Shown here: positions 5,644 through 13,845 of the stretch, in pieces
How positions within the stretch are numbered: the first letter of the stretch is position 1
Layout: each line of letters starts with the position of its first letter
Assembly (NCBI GenBank): GCA_045644465.1
Contig: JAZRGV010000006.1
Coordinates: 124,001 to 188,000 of the forward strand
Direction of reading: 5' to 3'
Length of the DNA stretch: 64,000 nucleotides
Source: HGM04593 sp045644465
GTDB lineage: Bacteria; Bacteroidota; Bacteroidia; Bacteroidales; Bacteroidaceae
Program-made: the position numbers and the translations under genes
Notes under the pieces: generated by a model
Seen by the model: the letters and a program-made list of their open reading frames with translations, nothing else
Told to the model about the DNA's origin: nothing
Databases searched by the model: none

Positions 5644-8583
5644 ATGAGATATAAGTTTCTTTTGATAATGTTTTTTTGCTCCCTCGCTCTTTCAGCTCAG
5701 AACAAGAATGGGACAGTGAGCGGTGTTGTGGTTGATGGTAGTGATGACAGGCCTTTGCAGTCTGCAATGTTGCAGTTGTTTACTTTGCCCGACACTATCT
5801 TCAAAGCAGGCGTGGCGAGTGACAGCGAAGGTAAATTCTCTATTGCAGCCCCGGCAGGCAAATATCTTTTGCGTATTTCGTTTGTAGGTTGTGTTTCACA
5901 ACAACATAATGTGGCAATAAGCAAAGGAAAGAATACCGATTTTGGAACAGTGAAGTTGGTGTCCGATGATATCCTGTTGGAAAATGCTGTGGTAACAGCT
6001 CAGGTGCCTCCTGTTACAGCATCGGAAGATACACTTGTGTTCAATACCGCGGCATTTCGTGTGCCCGAAGGCTCTATGCTTGAGGAACTCATTAAAAAGT
6101 ATCCGGGTGTGGATATTGCCGAAGATGGTACTATAAAGATTAACGGTAAGACGGTAAATCGTATCCTTATGAAAGGTAAGGATTTCTTTGGCACCGACAA
6201 GGATGTGGCATTGAAGAATATTTCGGTGGATGCTATCGACAAGGTGAAGTTCTATGACAAAAAGAGCGATTTCACACGCATGACAGGCATCGACGACGGC
6301 GAAGAAGAGACTGTACTCGATTTGCAGATGAAAAAGGGCGTGGCCGACGGTTTCTTTTCAAATAGTGAGGCCGGTGGCGGTACCGACTTCGACGCAGAGC
6401 ATCTGCTCTATCGTTTGCGTAACACAACAAGCTATTACAACGACGATGCTCAATATACTCTTGTGCTGTCGGCCAACAACGTTGGCGATCAAGGCTTCTC
6501 CGACGGTCGTGGTCGTGGCTTTGGTGGCGGAGGCGGTAACGGTATCTCCTCTCCAAAACTGGCAGGTTTTAATTTTGCATACGAGAATGAGAAGCTGGAA
6601 CTCGGCGGAAATGTGCGCGGTAACCACGTGAGCAACGATGTCAAGAGCTGGACATCTACCGAGACTTTTATGCCACAGATTGGAAAAAATCAGTTCTCAA
6701 ACAGTCGTAGTGCAGGTTTGAGACGCGAATTAAGAATAAACGGTAACTTCCGCCTGGAGTGGAAACCCGATACCCTTACAAATATAATATTTACCCCTAC
6801 TGTCAGCTATTCCAACAATGACTCGTGGAACAGCAGCAACTCTGCAACATTCAATGAGAATCCTTTTGACTATGAAAAAGAGTATGAAAAGGATGAATTT
6901 GGCAATGTGTCCGAAGAACTTGAAGACATTGCTATAAACAGCAACGTAAATGAATCGCTCTCTATGGGAGACAATCTTTCGCTCAGCGCAAGATTGCAGG
7001 TTAACCGTAAACTTGGAAAGCCCGGACGTAACCTCACATTCAGGGGTAACTTCTCATATGCCGACAGCAAGAACCAAAACTTCTCGAGAAACGAGATAAC
7101 CTATTATAAGTCGGCTAACGATCCATTGCAGAAGCGTTATTCTACCACTCCGGGCAACAATTGGAGTTACAATCTCAGCTTCAGCTACACCGAGCCCCTC
7201 TTGAAGAATCTCTTCCTGCAGATAAGCTATAGCTATAACTACAGTTATAATAATAACGACCGTTCTACATATAATTTCGATGATTTGGTTGACTATATCT
7301 TAGAGGTAAGCCCCGATTTTACCAATCCAATGTTACCCGATAATCTTGGACTTTATCTTGACGAGAAGTTGAGTCGTTTTTCAACATATCGTACCCAAAG
7401 ACACGATGTAGGTGTGATGTTCCGATATGTTACAAGTGCGATGAACCTTAATGCCGGTGTAAGCTGGTTGCCACAATATACACAGCTCGACTACAGGTAT
7501 CTTACAATCGATGACATATTCACCCGCAAGGTGCTTGACTATGTGTCACCAAATATCCGTTTCCGTTACAAGTGGTCGAAGCAGACAACATTGAACATCC
7601 GTTATCGTGGTACAACGGCACAACCTTCAATGACCGACCTTATAGACATTGAGGACGATTCCAACCCATTGCAGGTGACAAAGGGTAATCCGGGTCTGAA
7701 GCCTTCGTTCTCGAACAATATCAATGCGAACTTCAATACATTCAACACCGATGCGCAGCGTGGTATAAATGTGTTTGCATCTTTTTCTAACACAATAAAT
7801 GCCATAACACGCAAGGCTGAATATAACGAGTTGACAGGTGCTACAACTACCACACCAGAAAATATCAACGGTAACTGGAATGTGAACGGTGGTTTCGTAT
7901 TCAATTCAGCTATACCTACGAATACAAAATTTACTTACAGCACTTTTACCGATGGAGGCTATTCCGAGCGAGTGTCGTATATCAGTATGCATAATGTGCA
8001 GGGTAGTGTCAAGAGCATTGCCAAGACAGTGAATGTGAGCGAGCGTCTCACAGCCAACTACCGAACCGATAGTTGGGATCTTTCATTGAGCGGTTTTCTG
8101 CGCTATTCGCACTCCAAGTCAACTGCTCAGCCCGAGGATAAAATGAATGTATTCAATTTCTCTTACGGACCAAGCTTTAACTATAATCTGCCTTGGTGGA
8201 ACATCAAGCTCTCGACAAATATCTCAATGAGTAGCCGTCGCGGATATAGTGACCCTAATGCCAACACCGATGAACTTATATGGAACGCACAAGCTTCGGC
8301 AAGTTTCTTGCCAAAGAATGCTCTTACCCTCTCGTTGCAGCTGTACGATATCCTTCAACAGCAAAGTAACATAAGCCGTGTTGTAGAGGCGCTATACCGT
8401 AGAGACTCAGAGACAAATGCCATTTATAGCTATTTTATGCTGAACCTGTCGTATAGGTTCAACAATACAGGTGGCGACAGCAAGAAAGGAGAGGGCGTAC
8501 GCGGATATGGAATGCCATCGCGAGGAGTTATGCCGGCTGGTTTCATGCCTCCCCCGGGAATGGGGGGCGGTCGTCCGTTCTAA
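5644..8583 (+). CDS. Outer-membrane beta-barrel protein with carboxypeptidase-like regulatory domain
   Basis: A 979-residue protein. I chose the ATG at 5644 rather than a TTG two codons upstream because the signal peptide (about 1-18, ending LALSAQ) starts cleanly there. A CarboxypepD_reg-like domain (about 24-110, 'TVSGVVVDGSDDRPL') is followed by a plug-like segment ('EELIKKYPGVDIAEDGTIKI', 'RILMKGKDFFGTD') and a long series of amphipathic beta strands rich in Tyr, Asn and Ser. This is the layout of the OMP_b-brl family, which resembles TonB-dependent receptors but without SusD. A glycine-rich stretch (about 290-300) sits in the early barrel, and the last 20 residues are Pro/Gly/Met-rich. 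The ligand is unknown. Confidence 0.8.
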   Translation: MRYKFLLIMFFCSLALSAQNKNGTVSGVVVDGSDDRPLQSAMLQLFTLPDTIFKAGVASDSEGKFSIAAPAGKYLLRISFVGCVSQQHNVAISKGKNTDFGTVKLVSDDILLENAVVTAQVPPVTASEDTLVFNTAAFRVPEGSMLEELIKKYPGVDIAEDGTIKINGKTVNRILMKGKDFFGTDKDVALKNISVDAIDKVKFYDKKSDFTRMTGIDDGEEETVLDLQMKKGVADGFFSNSEAGGGTDFDAEHLLYRLRNTTSYYNDDAQYTLVLSANNVGDQGFSDGRGRGFGGGGGNGISSPKLAGFNFAYENEKLELGGNVRGNHVSNDVKSWTSTETFMPQIGKNQFSNSRSAGLRRELRINGNFRLEWKPDTLTNIIFTPTVSYSNNDSWNSSNSATFNENPFDYEKEYEKDEFGNVSEELEDIAINSNVNESLSMGDNLSLSARLQVNRKLGKPGRNLTFRGNFSYADSKNQNFSRNEITYYKSANDPLQKRYSTTPGNNWSYNLSFSYTEPLLKNLFLQISYSYNYSYNNNDRSTYNFDDLVDYILEVSPDFTNPMLPDNLGLYLDEKLSRFSTYRTQRHDVGVMFRYVTSAMNLNAGVSWLPQYTQLDYRYLTIDDIFTRKVLDYVSPNIRFRYKWSKQTTLNIRYRGTTAQPSMTDLIDIEDDSNPLQVTKGNPGLKPSFSNNINANFNTFNTDAQRGINVFASFSNTINAITRKAEYNELTGATTTTPENINGNWNVNGGFVFNSAIPTNTKFTYSTFTDGGYSERVSYISMHNVQGSVKSIAKTVNVSERLTANYRTDSWDLSLSGFLRYSHSKSTAQPEDKMNVFNFSYGPSFNYNLPWWNIKLSTNISMSSRRGYSDPNANTDELIWNAQASASFLPKNALTLSLQLYDILQQQSNISRVVEALYRRDSETNAIYSYFMLNLSYRFNNTGGDSKKGEGVRGYGMPSRGVMPAGFMPPPGMGGGRPF

Positions 8584-8589
8584 AAGATA

Positions 8590-8629
8590 ATAAAAGAGAT
8601 AAAAATCGAGCGATTTTTATCTCTTTTAT
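8590..8629 (+). terminator. Strong terminator hairpin after the outer-membrane protein gene
   Basis: A perfect 19-bp stem (8590-8608 with 8611-8629) with an apparent 2-nt loop; in RNA the loop would open to at least 4 nt. It is AT-rich at the base, so it may work in both directions. It covers the ATG at 8628, which argues that this ATG is not the start of the cardiolipin synthase. Confidence 0.75.
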
Positions 8630-8672
8630 GTTATTTATCATTATTTTCGCGGAAACCATAAATAAAAGCCTA

Positions 8673-10091
8673 ATGGGATTCAGTATCGGTGTCATACTTG
8701 GTTGGATATATAGCTTTATAGCAATAATTCTTATAGTCAATGTCATACTCAAAAATCGCGACAGTGTAAAGACGTTGGCGTGGGTAATGGTTCTGTTGTT
8801 CCTGCCTGTTTTGGGTATGCTGCTTTATTTCTTTTTCGGGCGCGATAAGCGTAAGGAGAAACTTATAAGCAGGCGTTCGATGTCGCAGATAAATCAGCGT
8901 AATCTCTCGTCCAATGTGGGATGTTATATACCCGAATTGCCACAGGAATATTCCACTCTCTATTCCTACTTGCGAAATACTGCATCGGCTTATGCCTTGC
9001 CGGCCGAGAGTATCGATGTCATTGCCGATACAAAGAAATATGCTCTAATGCTCATAAGAGAGCTTGAAAGGGCCGAAAAGCATATACATATGCTCTTCTA
9101 TATATTTGAGGATGACGATTTTGGCCGTGCCATACGTGAAATACTTATGCGTAAGGCGCAACAAGGGTTGGAGGTGCGTTTCATATACGACAGCGTGGGA
9201 TGCTGGAGGGTGAATAAGGAATTTTTTGATGATATGCGTTCAGCAGGTGTCTATGTAGAGTCATTCATGAAGGTCTATTTCCCTCTTTTTTCAAAAAAGG
9301 TAAACTACCGCAATCATCGTAAACTTGTTATCATTGACGGAAAAACGGGCTTCATTGGTGGATGTAATGTCGCCAACAGATATATAACAGGCGGTGTGTG
9401 GGGCTTCTGGCGCGATACGGTGCTGCTTGTGCGCGGTATGGCTGTTCAAGGACTGCAGTTCGCCTTTCTTGTCGATTGGTTTTTTGCCAGTCATTCGCTC
9501 GTTAGTGGAAAAGAGTATTTCCCTTTGCAACCAAAAGGCAATGCCGGCTGGATGCAGGTTGTTACTTCCAATCCGGTAGGCGAGGTGCGTACACTGATGA
9601 GTGGAATTATAAAGATGCTCTATTCGGCAAGGAATTACGTATATCTGCAGACGCCCTATTTCATGCCAAGCGAATCGTTTATGCTTGCCCTGAAGAGTGC
9701 CGCATTGTCGGGTGTGGATGTAAGGCTGATGATTCCCGAGAGATGTGATAACAGAGTTGCAGGCTATGCCTCAATGTCCTATCTTGGCGACCTTCTTAAG
9801 GTTGGTGTGAAGGTATATCTGTATAAGGCTGGATTTATACACAGCAAGAGTTTCGTATGTGATGACTATATATCATCGGTAGGCTCTTTGAACCTCGATT
9901 TCCGCAGTTTCTATTATAACTTTGAGGTCAGTGCCTTTGTGTATGACAAAGTGGTGGCACAAGACCTAAAAAACTATTTCTTTGATGACATAAAGCAATG
10001 CAGGCAACTTTCGTACAAGGAGTATTGCAACCGTCCTATTGTTAACCGTTGCCTGGAGTCTTGTGCTCGTCTCTTGTCGCCGTTGATGTGA
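8673..10091 (+). CDS. cls: Cardiolipin synthase (phospholipase D family)
   Basis: A 472-residue membrane enzyme that makes cardiolipin from phosphatidylglycerol. Two N-terminal transmembrane segments (about residues 4-23 and 33-55) precede two PLD catalytic motifs of the HxKxxxxD type, 'NHRKLVIIDG' and 'IHSKSFVCDD'. Each is followed by a conserved glycine/serine turn ('GFIGG', 'SSVGSLN'). The in-frame ATG at 8628 lies inside the upstream terminator stem, so the ATG at 8673 (MGFSIG) is preferred. The gene ends 7 bp from the convergent rsmD. It probably forms its own transcription unit. Confidence 0.9.
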   Translation: MGFSIGVILGWIYSFIAIILIVNVILKNRDSVKTLAWVMVLLFLPVLGMLLYFFFGRDKRKEKLISRRSMSQINQRNLSSNVGCYIPELPQEYSTLYSYLRNTASAYALPAESIDVIADTKKYALMLIRELERAEKHIHMLFYIFEDDDFGRAIREILMRKAQQGLEVRFIYDSVGCWRVNKEFFDDMRSAGVYVESFMKVYFPLFSKKVNYRNHRKLVIIDGKTGFIGGCNVANRYITGGVWGFWRDTVLLVRGMAVQGLQFAFLVDWFFASHSLVSGKEYFPLQPKGNAGWMQVVTSNPVGEVRTLMSGIIKMLYSARNYVYLQTPYFMPSESFMLALKSAALSGVDVRLMIPERCDNRVAGYASMSYLGDLLKVGVKVYLYKAGFIHSKSFVCDDYISSVGSLNLDFRSFYYNFEVSAFVYDKVVAQDLKNYFFDDIKQCRQLSYKEYCNRPIVNRCLESCARLLSPLM

Positions 10092-10098
10092 TAGGCTA

Positions 10099-10635
10099 TT
10101 ACTGTTTCTTGAAGAAACTGAAGTTTACGCTTCCGTAGGCAATATGTCGCACGAATTGGGGATGCTCAGAGAAATCATAGTCCTTGCCGTGCTCAAAGAT
10201 GAAAATACCATCTTCTTTAAGCATATTACCGCTTAGAATCAAGTTTGGAATCTCTCCCAGCTCCTTAAGCGCGTATGGTGGGTCGGCAAATATCAGATCA
10301 TATTCTGCTGTGCATCGGCGAATGAAACGGAATACGTCGTCTCTTATTATCTTCCAGTTCCTGTCGTTGAGTGTTGCCTGAGATTTCTTCAGGAAACTGA
10401 AATGCAGTGAATCCATCTCTACAGATGTTACCTCCTGACAACCTCTCGACAACAGCTCAAGGCTGATGCTGCCTGTGCCGGAAAACAGGTCGAGTGCTTT
10501 CACCTCTTCAAAATCAAGTGTGTTGTTGAGGATGTTGAAAAGGTTCTCTTTTGCAAAGTCTGTAGTGGGACGTGCCTTGAAACTGCGTGGAATATCAAAG
10601 TGTCGTCCTTTATATTTACCGCTTATTATTCGCAT
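10099..10635 (-). CDS. rsmD: 16S rRNA (guanine(966)-N(2))-methyltransferase RsmD
   Basis: A 178-residue S-adenosylmethionine-dependent methyltransferase. It begins 'MRIISGKYKGRHFDIP' and has 'RPTTDFAKENLFNIL', the SAM-binding 'ALDLFSGTGSISLELLSRG', and the catalytic 'FADPPYAL' motif, all typical of RsmD, which methylates a helix 31 base of 16S rRNA. Length matches the family. The start overlaps the end of the upstream DUF3822 gene by 10 bp, indicating translational coupling, and this pairing is common in Bacteroidetes. Confidence 0.93.
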   Translation of the reverse strand: MRIISGKYKGRHFDIPRSFKARPTTDFAKENLFNILNNTLDFEEVKALDLFSGTGSISLELLSRGCQEVTSVEMDSLHFSFLKKSQATLNDRNWKIIRDDVFRFIRRCTAEYDLIFADPPYALKELGEIPNLILSGNMLKEDGIFIFEHGKDYDFSEHPQFVRHIAYGSVNFSFFKKQ

Positions 10636-11429
10636 AGTATGAGTGCTTGCAAGTCAAATGGAATCCCTTCTGTTCTGTTCAGCAGGCTCGGCGAGAACAG
10701 TTCGTTGGGGTTGATACGTTTTATGTTCTTTATAAATTGTCCGGCAATGGGGGAGAATGCTTCAATGCTGTTGTCGCCACATAGGTAAAGATAGTCTTCG
10801 GTTTGTGACAATCCTTGCTCTTTCCATATACTTAGCATATAGAACAGGGTGTTCTCTTTCTCCTCTTTCTTGAAAATGTTTGACATCCCCACCTTTCCGT
10901 TTTTCATTGTAAGTATGAATGCATAGTCGTTGTAGAGATATGCAAGCATGTATTGTTCCTTTTCTATGGGCTTATAGCTCAGGTAACTCATTATTATGCT
11001 TGCCGGAGTGTAGAATGTTACGTTGCCATACTTTTGTAGCGTCTCGTAAACGCCGGCATCTACGGGAAACAGAATGGTTTGTCCGTATGCATTAAGTTTG
11101 TTGGCGATAACCTCGGCGTTCTCGCTCTTGGGAAAGCAATAATTAAAGAACTGCTTATACTCCTCGGTGTTATCATATTCGGCAGGAATACAAGTGTATT
11201 CGCTGGTTTCTATGATTGCTTTTATCTCGTATTCATCTTCTTGGAGCCTTATGAGTGGAGCGCTCTCGAATGCTGCCTGCAAGTTCGAAGCCATGCTGCT
11301 CTCTACATCGGGCAGGTAAGTGAAATACTTGAGGCTGCCGGGCTGTGATTTTATATAGGTGCAAAAACAAAATCCATTCGTACTTATACGAATGGATAAT
11401 GTTTTTTTCTGTTTGTTATCCTTTATCAT
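10626..11429 (-). CDS. DUF3822 family protein
   Basis: A 267-residue cytoplasmic protein of the Bacteroidetes-specific DUF3822 family, which looks like a degenerate actin-like ATPase fold. It starts 'MIKDNKQKKTLSIRISTNG', contains 'TILFPVDAGVYETLQKYGNV' and 'LYLCGDNS', and ends near 'GIPFDLQAL'. No biochemical role is established. It sits between a membrane-anchored protein gene (14 bp upstream) and rsmD (10-bp overlap), so the three genes form one operon. Confidence 0.75.
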   Translation of the reverse strand: MIKDNKQKKTLSIRISTNGFCFCTYIKSQPGSLKYFTYLPDVESSMASNLQAAFESAPLIRLQEDEYEIKAIIETSEYTCIPAEYDNTEEYKQFFNYCFPKSENAEVIANKLNAYGQTILFPVDAGVYETLQKYGNVTFYTPASIIMSYLSYKPIEKEQYMLAYLYNDYAFILTMKNGKVGMSNIFKKEEKENTLFYMLSIWKEQGLSQTEDYLYLCGDNSIEAFSPIAGQFIKNIKRINPNELFSPSLLNRTEGIPFDLQALILCE

Positions 11430-11443
11430 GGATTACGATTTGG

Positions 11444-12289
11444 TTACCATTCCCAGTTACCGGCATTGTTGTTTGCCTCTTTTACGCTACCAACGCGACG
11501 GCAAGGTATAATCTTTACAATTTCTTCATCGTTTTCGTCATACATTGGCTCACCTGCAGCATTGAGAACCGGTTCGCGTCTAACTTGTGTAACCTTTTTC
11601 TTCACGCCAAGGATATAGTTGTCATACTCCTGATCGTTGATACCTGTCAAGTACTGGCTGAAGTCGGCTCTAGCCTCGAAAAGCTGTGTGTAACCACCAC
11701 CTGCTTTTGAGATACTGTCGGTGAGAAGTGTGAACTTTTCGCCGTCACCATAAGGAATGTATGGCAATGAGTCGATCGGGAAGTTCGGATTGTGATAGAG
11801 AGTGTCGATCAATGAAACCCATGTTGTATCACGACGGAAGTTACGGATGTCGCCACCTTCTGCATTCAATGCGTTCAACTCATCGATAACCTTCCAATCA
11901 TTCTTTTTCTCTGCATTTCTTAGGATACCAAGGAATATCTGGTCGGCCTCGTCGGGTGAAATAGAGATTTCTCTAACTCTTCTCTTGTTTTTCTCAATTT
12001 CAGCAACCTTCTCAAGCTGACGGTCGTTGAGCTCGTATGCCTTCTTTACAGTATAGACCTTCTGTGTCTTGATAAAATTAATAAGAGTCTCAAAGTCGTT
12101 GGTGTATTTACCATTTGCTCTGTAATACTCCACTTCGGCATTTTTGATATCAATCAAACGATTGATTACGGCGCTGTCGCGCTTTGCTCTTGTCTCTTCA
12201 AACTTAATAGGGCTCATTACGCTGCGGAAATTGACGATAACAAGTATCACAGCAAGAACACCCAAAAGTACTTTAAATAGGTTTTTCAT
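11444..12289 (-). CDS. Conserved membrane-anchored protein (Bacteroidetes hypothetical)
   Basis: A 281-residue protein with one N-terminal transmembrane helix (about 5-22) and a charged periplasmic part. 'INRLIDIKNAEVEYYRANGKYTND' (starting near residue 43) resembles the alpha-1/loop region of type IV pilin-like proteins, and a lysine/arginine-rich helix follows. The C-terminal half contains 'NFPIDSLPYIPYGDGEKF', where a processing or recognition loop could lie. I do not assign a function. It is first in the operon with DUF3822 and rsmD, and has a TATTTTTG -7 box upstream. Confidence 0.6.
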   Translation of the reverse strand: MKNLFKVLLGVLAVILVIVNFRSVMSPIKFEETRAKRDSAVINRLIDIKNAEVEYYRANGKYTNDFETLINFIKTQKVYTVKKAYELNDRQLEKVAEIEKNKRRVREISISPDEADQIFLGILRNAEKKNDWKVIDELNALNAEGGDIRNFRRDTTWVSLIDTLYHNPNFPIDSLPYIPYGDGEKFTLLTDSISKAGGGYTQLFEARADFSQYLTGINDQEYDNYILGVKKKVTQVRREPVLNAAGEPMYDENDEEIVKIIPCRRVGSVKEANNNAGNWEW

Positions 12290-12324
12290 TGTTCTATATT
12301 TTTTATTTATGTATTTTCGTGTCG

Positions 12325-12332
12325 CAAAAATA
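12325..12332 (-). promoter_or_regulatory. -7 box of the rsmD operon
   Basis: Minus strand TATTTTTG at 12332-12325, 35 nt before the ATG at 12289. Confidence 0.45.
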
Positions 12333-12383
12333 AGATAAAAAAACGAAAAAACGTTTTGAATACTAATTTTTTATTAATACCAA

Positions 12384-13826
12384 GTGATAAATAAATATTT
12401 AGCTTCGCAAATTAAGACAAATTTTCCGTTTAATCCAACAACTCAGCAGGAAAAAACACTCGAAATGATATCGGAATTTATTATTTCGGGTGATGATAAG
12501 AAAATTTTCCTACTTTGCGGCTATGCAGGAACGGGAAAAACAACACTTATATCGGCTCTTGTGCGTACAATGGAACAACTTGGACGTAAAAGTGTGTTGC
12601 TCGCCCCCACTGGTAGGGCGGCAAAAGTGTTCTCTTCCTATTCGGGAAAGAGTGCCTACACTATTCATAAAAAGATTTATCGTCAAAAGTCTATTCTTGA
12701 TGCGGCGCAGTTCACTTTAATGGAGAACAGGGCTGTCAACACTCTTTTTATTGTTGATGAGGCTTCAATGATATCCAATGCCGGGGACTCAAACTTCGGT
12801 TCAGGTGCTTTGCTTGACGACCTTATAGAGTTTGTATATTCCGGTAATGGCTGTTCGTTGCTGTTGTTGGGCGATACAGCGCAGCTTCCGCCTGTGGGTG
12901 AAGAGCTTTCCCCTGCGTTGTCGTGCGAGTATCTCTCTTCGATGTTTCTCAATGTTACAGCAATGGAACTTACGCAGGTGATGCGCCAGTTGGACGGTTC
13001 GGGTGTTCTGTATAACGCAACAAAATTGCGCGAGGTTATCTGCAACGGCGAAACAGGTTTCTTACCAAAGGTGAGGCTGAGGGGTTTTGCCGATATATGT
13101 CGTGTGAGCGGTGAGGAGCTGATAGAGGCTATCGAAAGTTCCTATAACGATGCCGGAATAAACGAGACGATAGTTCTTTGCCGTTCCAACAAACGTGCCA
13201 ATGTATATAACGAAGGTATTCGCCGTCGCATTCTTTATCGCGAGGATGAGTTGAGCCGAGGCGATGTGCTGATGGTGGTGAAGAATAATTATTATTGGCG
13301 CGAGGTCTTGGGTAAAGAGGATAAGACCTTACTCGAAAAACTTGATTTCATTGCCAATGGTGATGTGGCGGAGGTTGTTCGTGTGGGTGGTATTGAGGAA
13401 ATGTATGGCTTCCGCTTTGCCGATGTGACACTCTCTCTCGTCGATTACGACGATTGCGAGATTGACGTAAAGATAATGCTTAATACGCTTGTGAGTGAGT
13501 CGCCGTCGCTTACAAAGGATGAGAACGAAAGGCTTTTCAATGCTGTTTGGGAAGACTATCCTGAAATACGTTCCAAGCGTAAACGTATGGAACAAGTGCG
13601 TAATAATCCTTATTATAATGCTTTGCAGGTGAAGTATGGCTATGCTGTTACATGCCATAAGGCGCAGGGTGGCCAGTGGCAACGTGTGTTTGTTGACCAG
13701 GGATTTGTATCGCCCGATATGATAGGGGTAGATTACTATCGTTGGCTATATACGGCCTTTACACGTGCAAGCGAGAGGTTGTATCTTGTTAATTGGAGCG
13801 ATAAACAGACAGACGGCGGTGAATAA
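12384..13826 (+). CDS. RecD-like / UvrD-type superfamily 1 ATP-dependent DNA helicase
   Basis: A 480-residue SF1B-type helicase. Walker A is 'GYAGTGKTTL' (about residues 46-55), Walker B 'LFIVDEASMI', motif III 'LLLGDTAQLPPVGEE', motif V 'VTCHKAQGGQW' and motif VI 'YTAFTRASERLYLV'. The start is GTG at 12384, because the 'NFPFNPTTQQEKTLEM' N-terminus is part of the conserved family core and no ATG precedes it. It is shorter than classical RecD and belongs to the stand-alone RecD-like group of Bacteroidetes, presumably acting in DNA repair or replication. It is convergent with alaS. Confidence 0.88.
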   Translation: MINKYLASQIKTNFPFNPTTQQEKTLEMISEFIISGDDKKIFLLCGYAGTGKTTLISALVRTMEQLGRKSVLLAPTGRAAKVFSSYSGKSAYTIHKKIYRQKSILDAAQFTLMENRAVNTLFIVDEASMISNAGDSNFGSGALLDDLIEFVYSGNGCSLLLLGDTAQLPPVGEELSPALSCEYLSSMFLNVTAMELTQVMRQLDGSGVLYNATKLREVICNGETGFLPKVRLRGFADICRVSGEELIEAIESSYNDAGINETIVLCRSNKRANVYNEGIRRRILYREDELSRGDVLMVVKNNYYWREVLGKEDKTLLEKLDFIANGDVAEVVRVGGIEEMYGFRFADVTLSLVDYDDCEIDVKIMLNTLVSESPSLTKDENERLFNAVWEDYPEIRSKRKRMEQVRNNPYYNALQVKYGYAVTCHKAQGGQWQRVFVDQGFVSPDMIGVDYYRWLYTAFTRASERLYLVNWSDKQTDGGE

Positions 13827-13838
13827 TCACCGCCGTCT
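13811..13838 (+). terminator. Terminator of the helicase gene
   Basis: A 12-bp GC-rich stem (13811-13822 with 13827-13838), 4-nt loop, then TGTTTTATTA. The stop codon of the helicase lies in the loop. The same hairpin lies just past the end of the convergent alaS. Confidence 0.8.
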
Positions 13839-13845
13839 TGTTTTA

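Noticed and set aside
8628..8672. Upstream ATG start for cardiolipin synthase
   Set aside because: The ATG lies in the right arm of a 19-bp terminator stem; the ATG at 8673 gives the normal family N-terminus.
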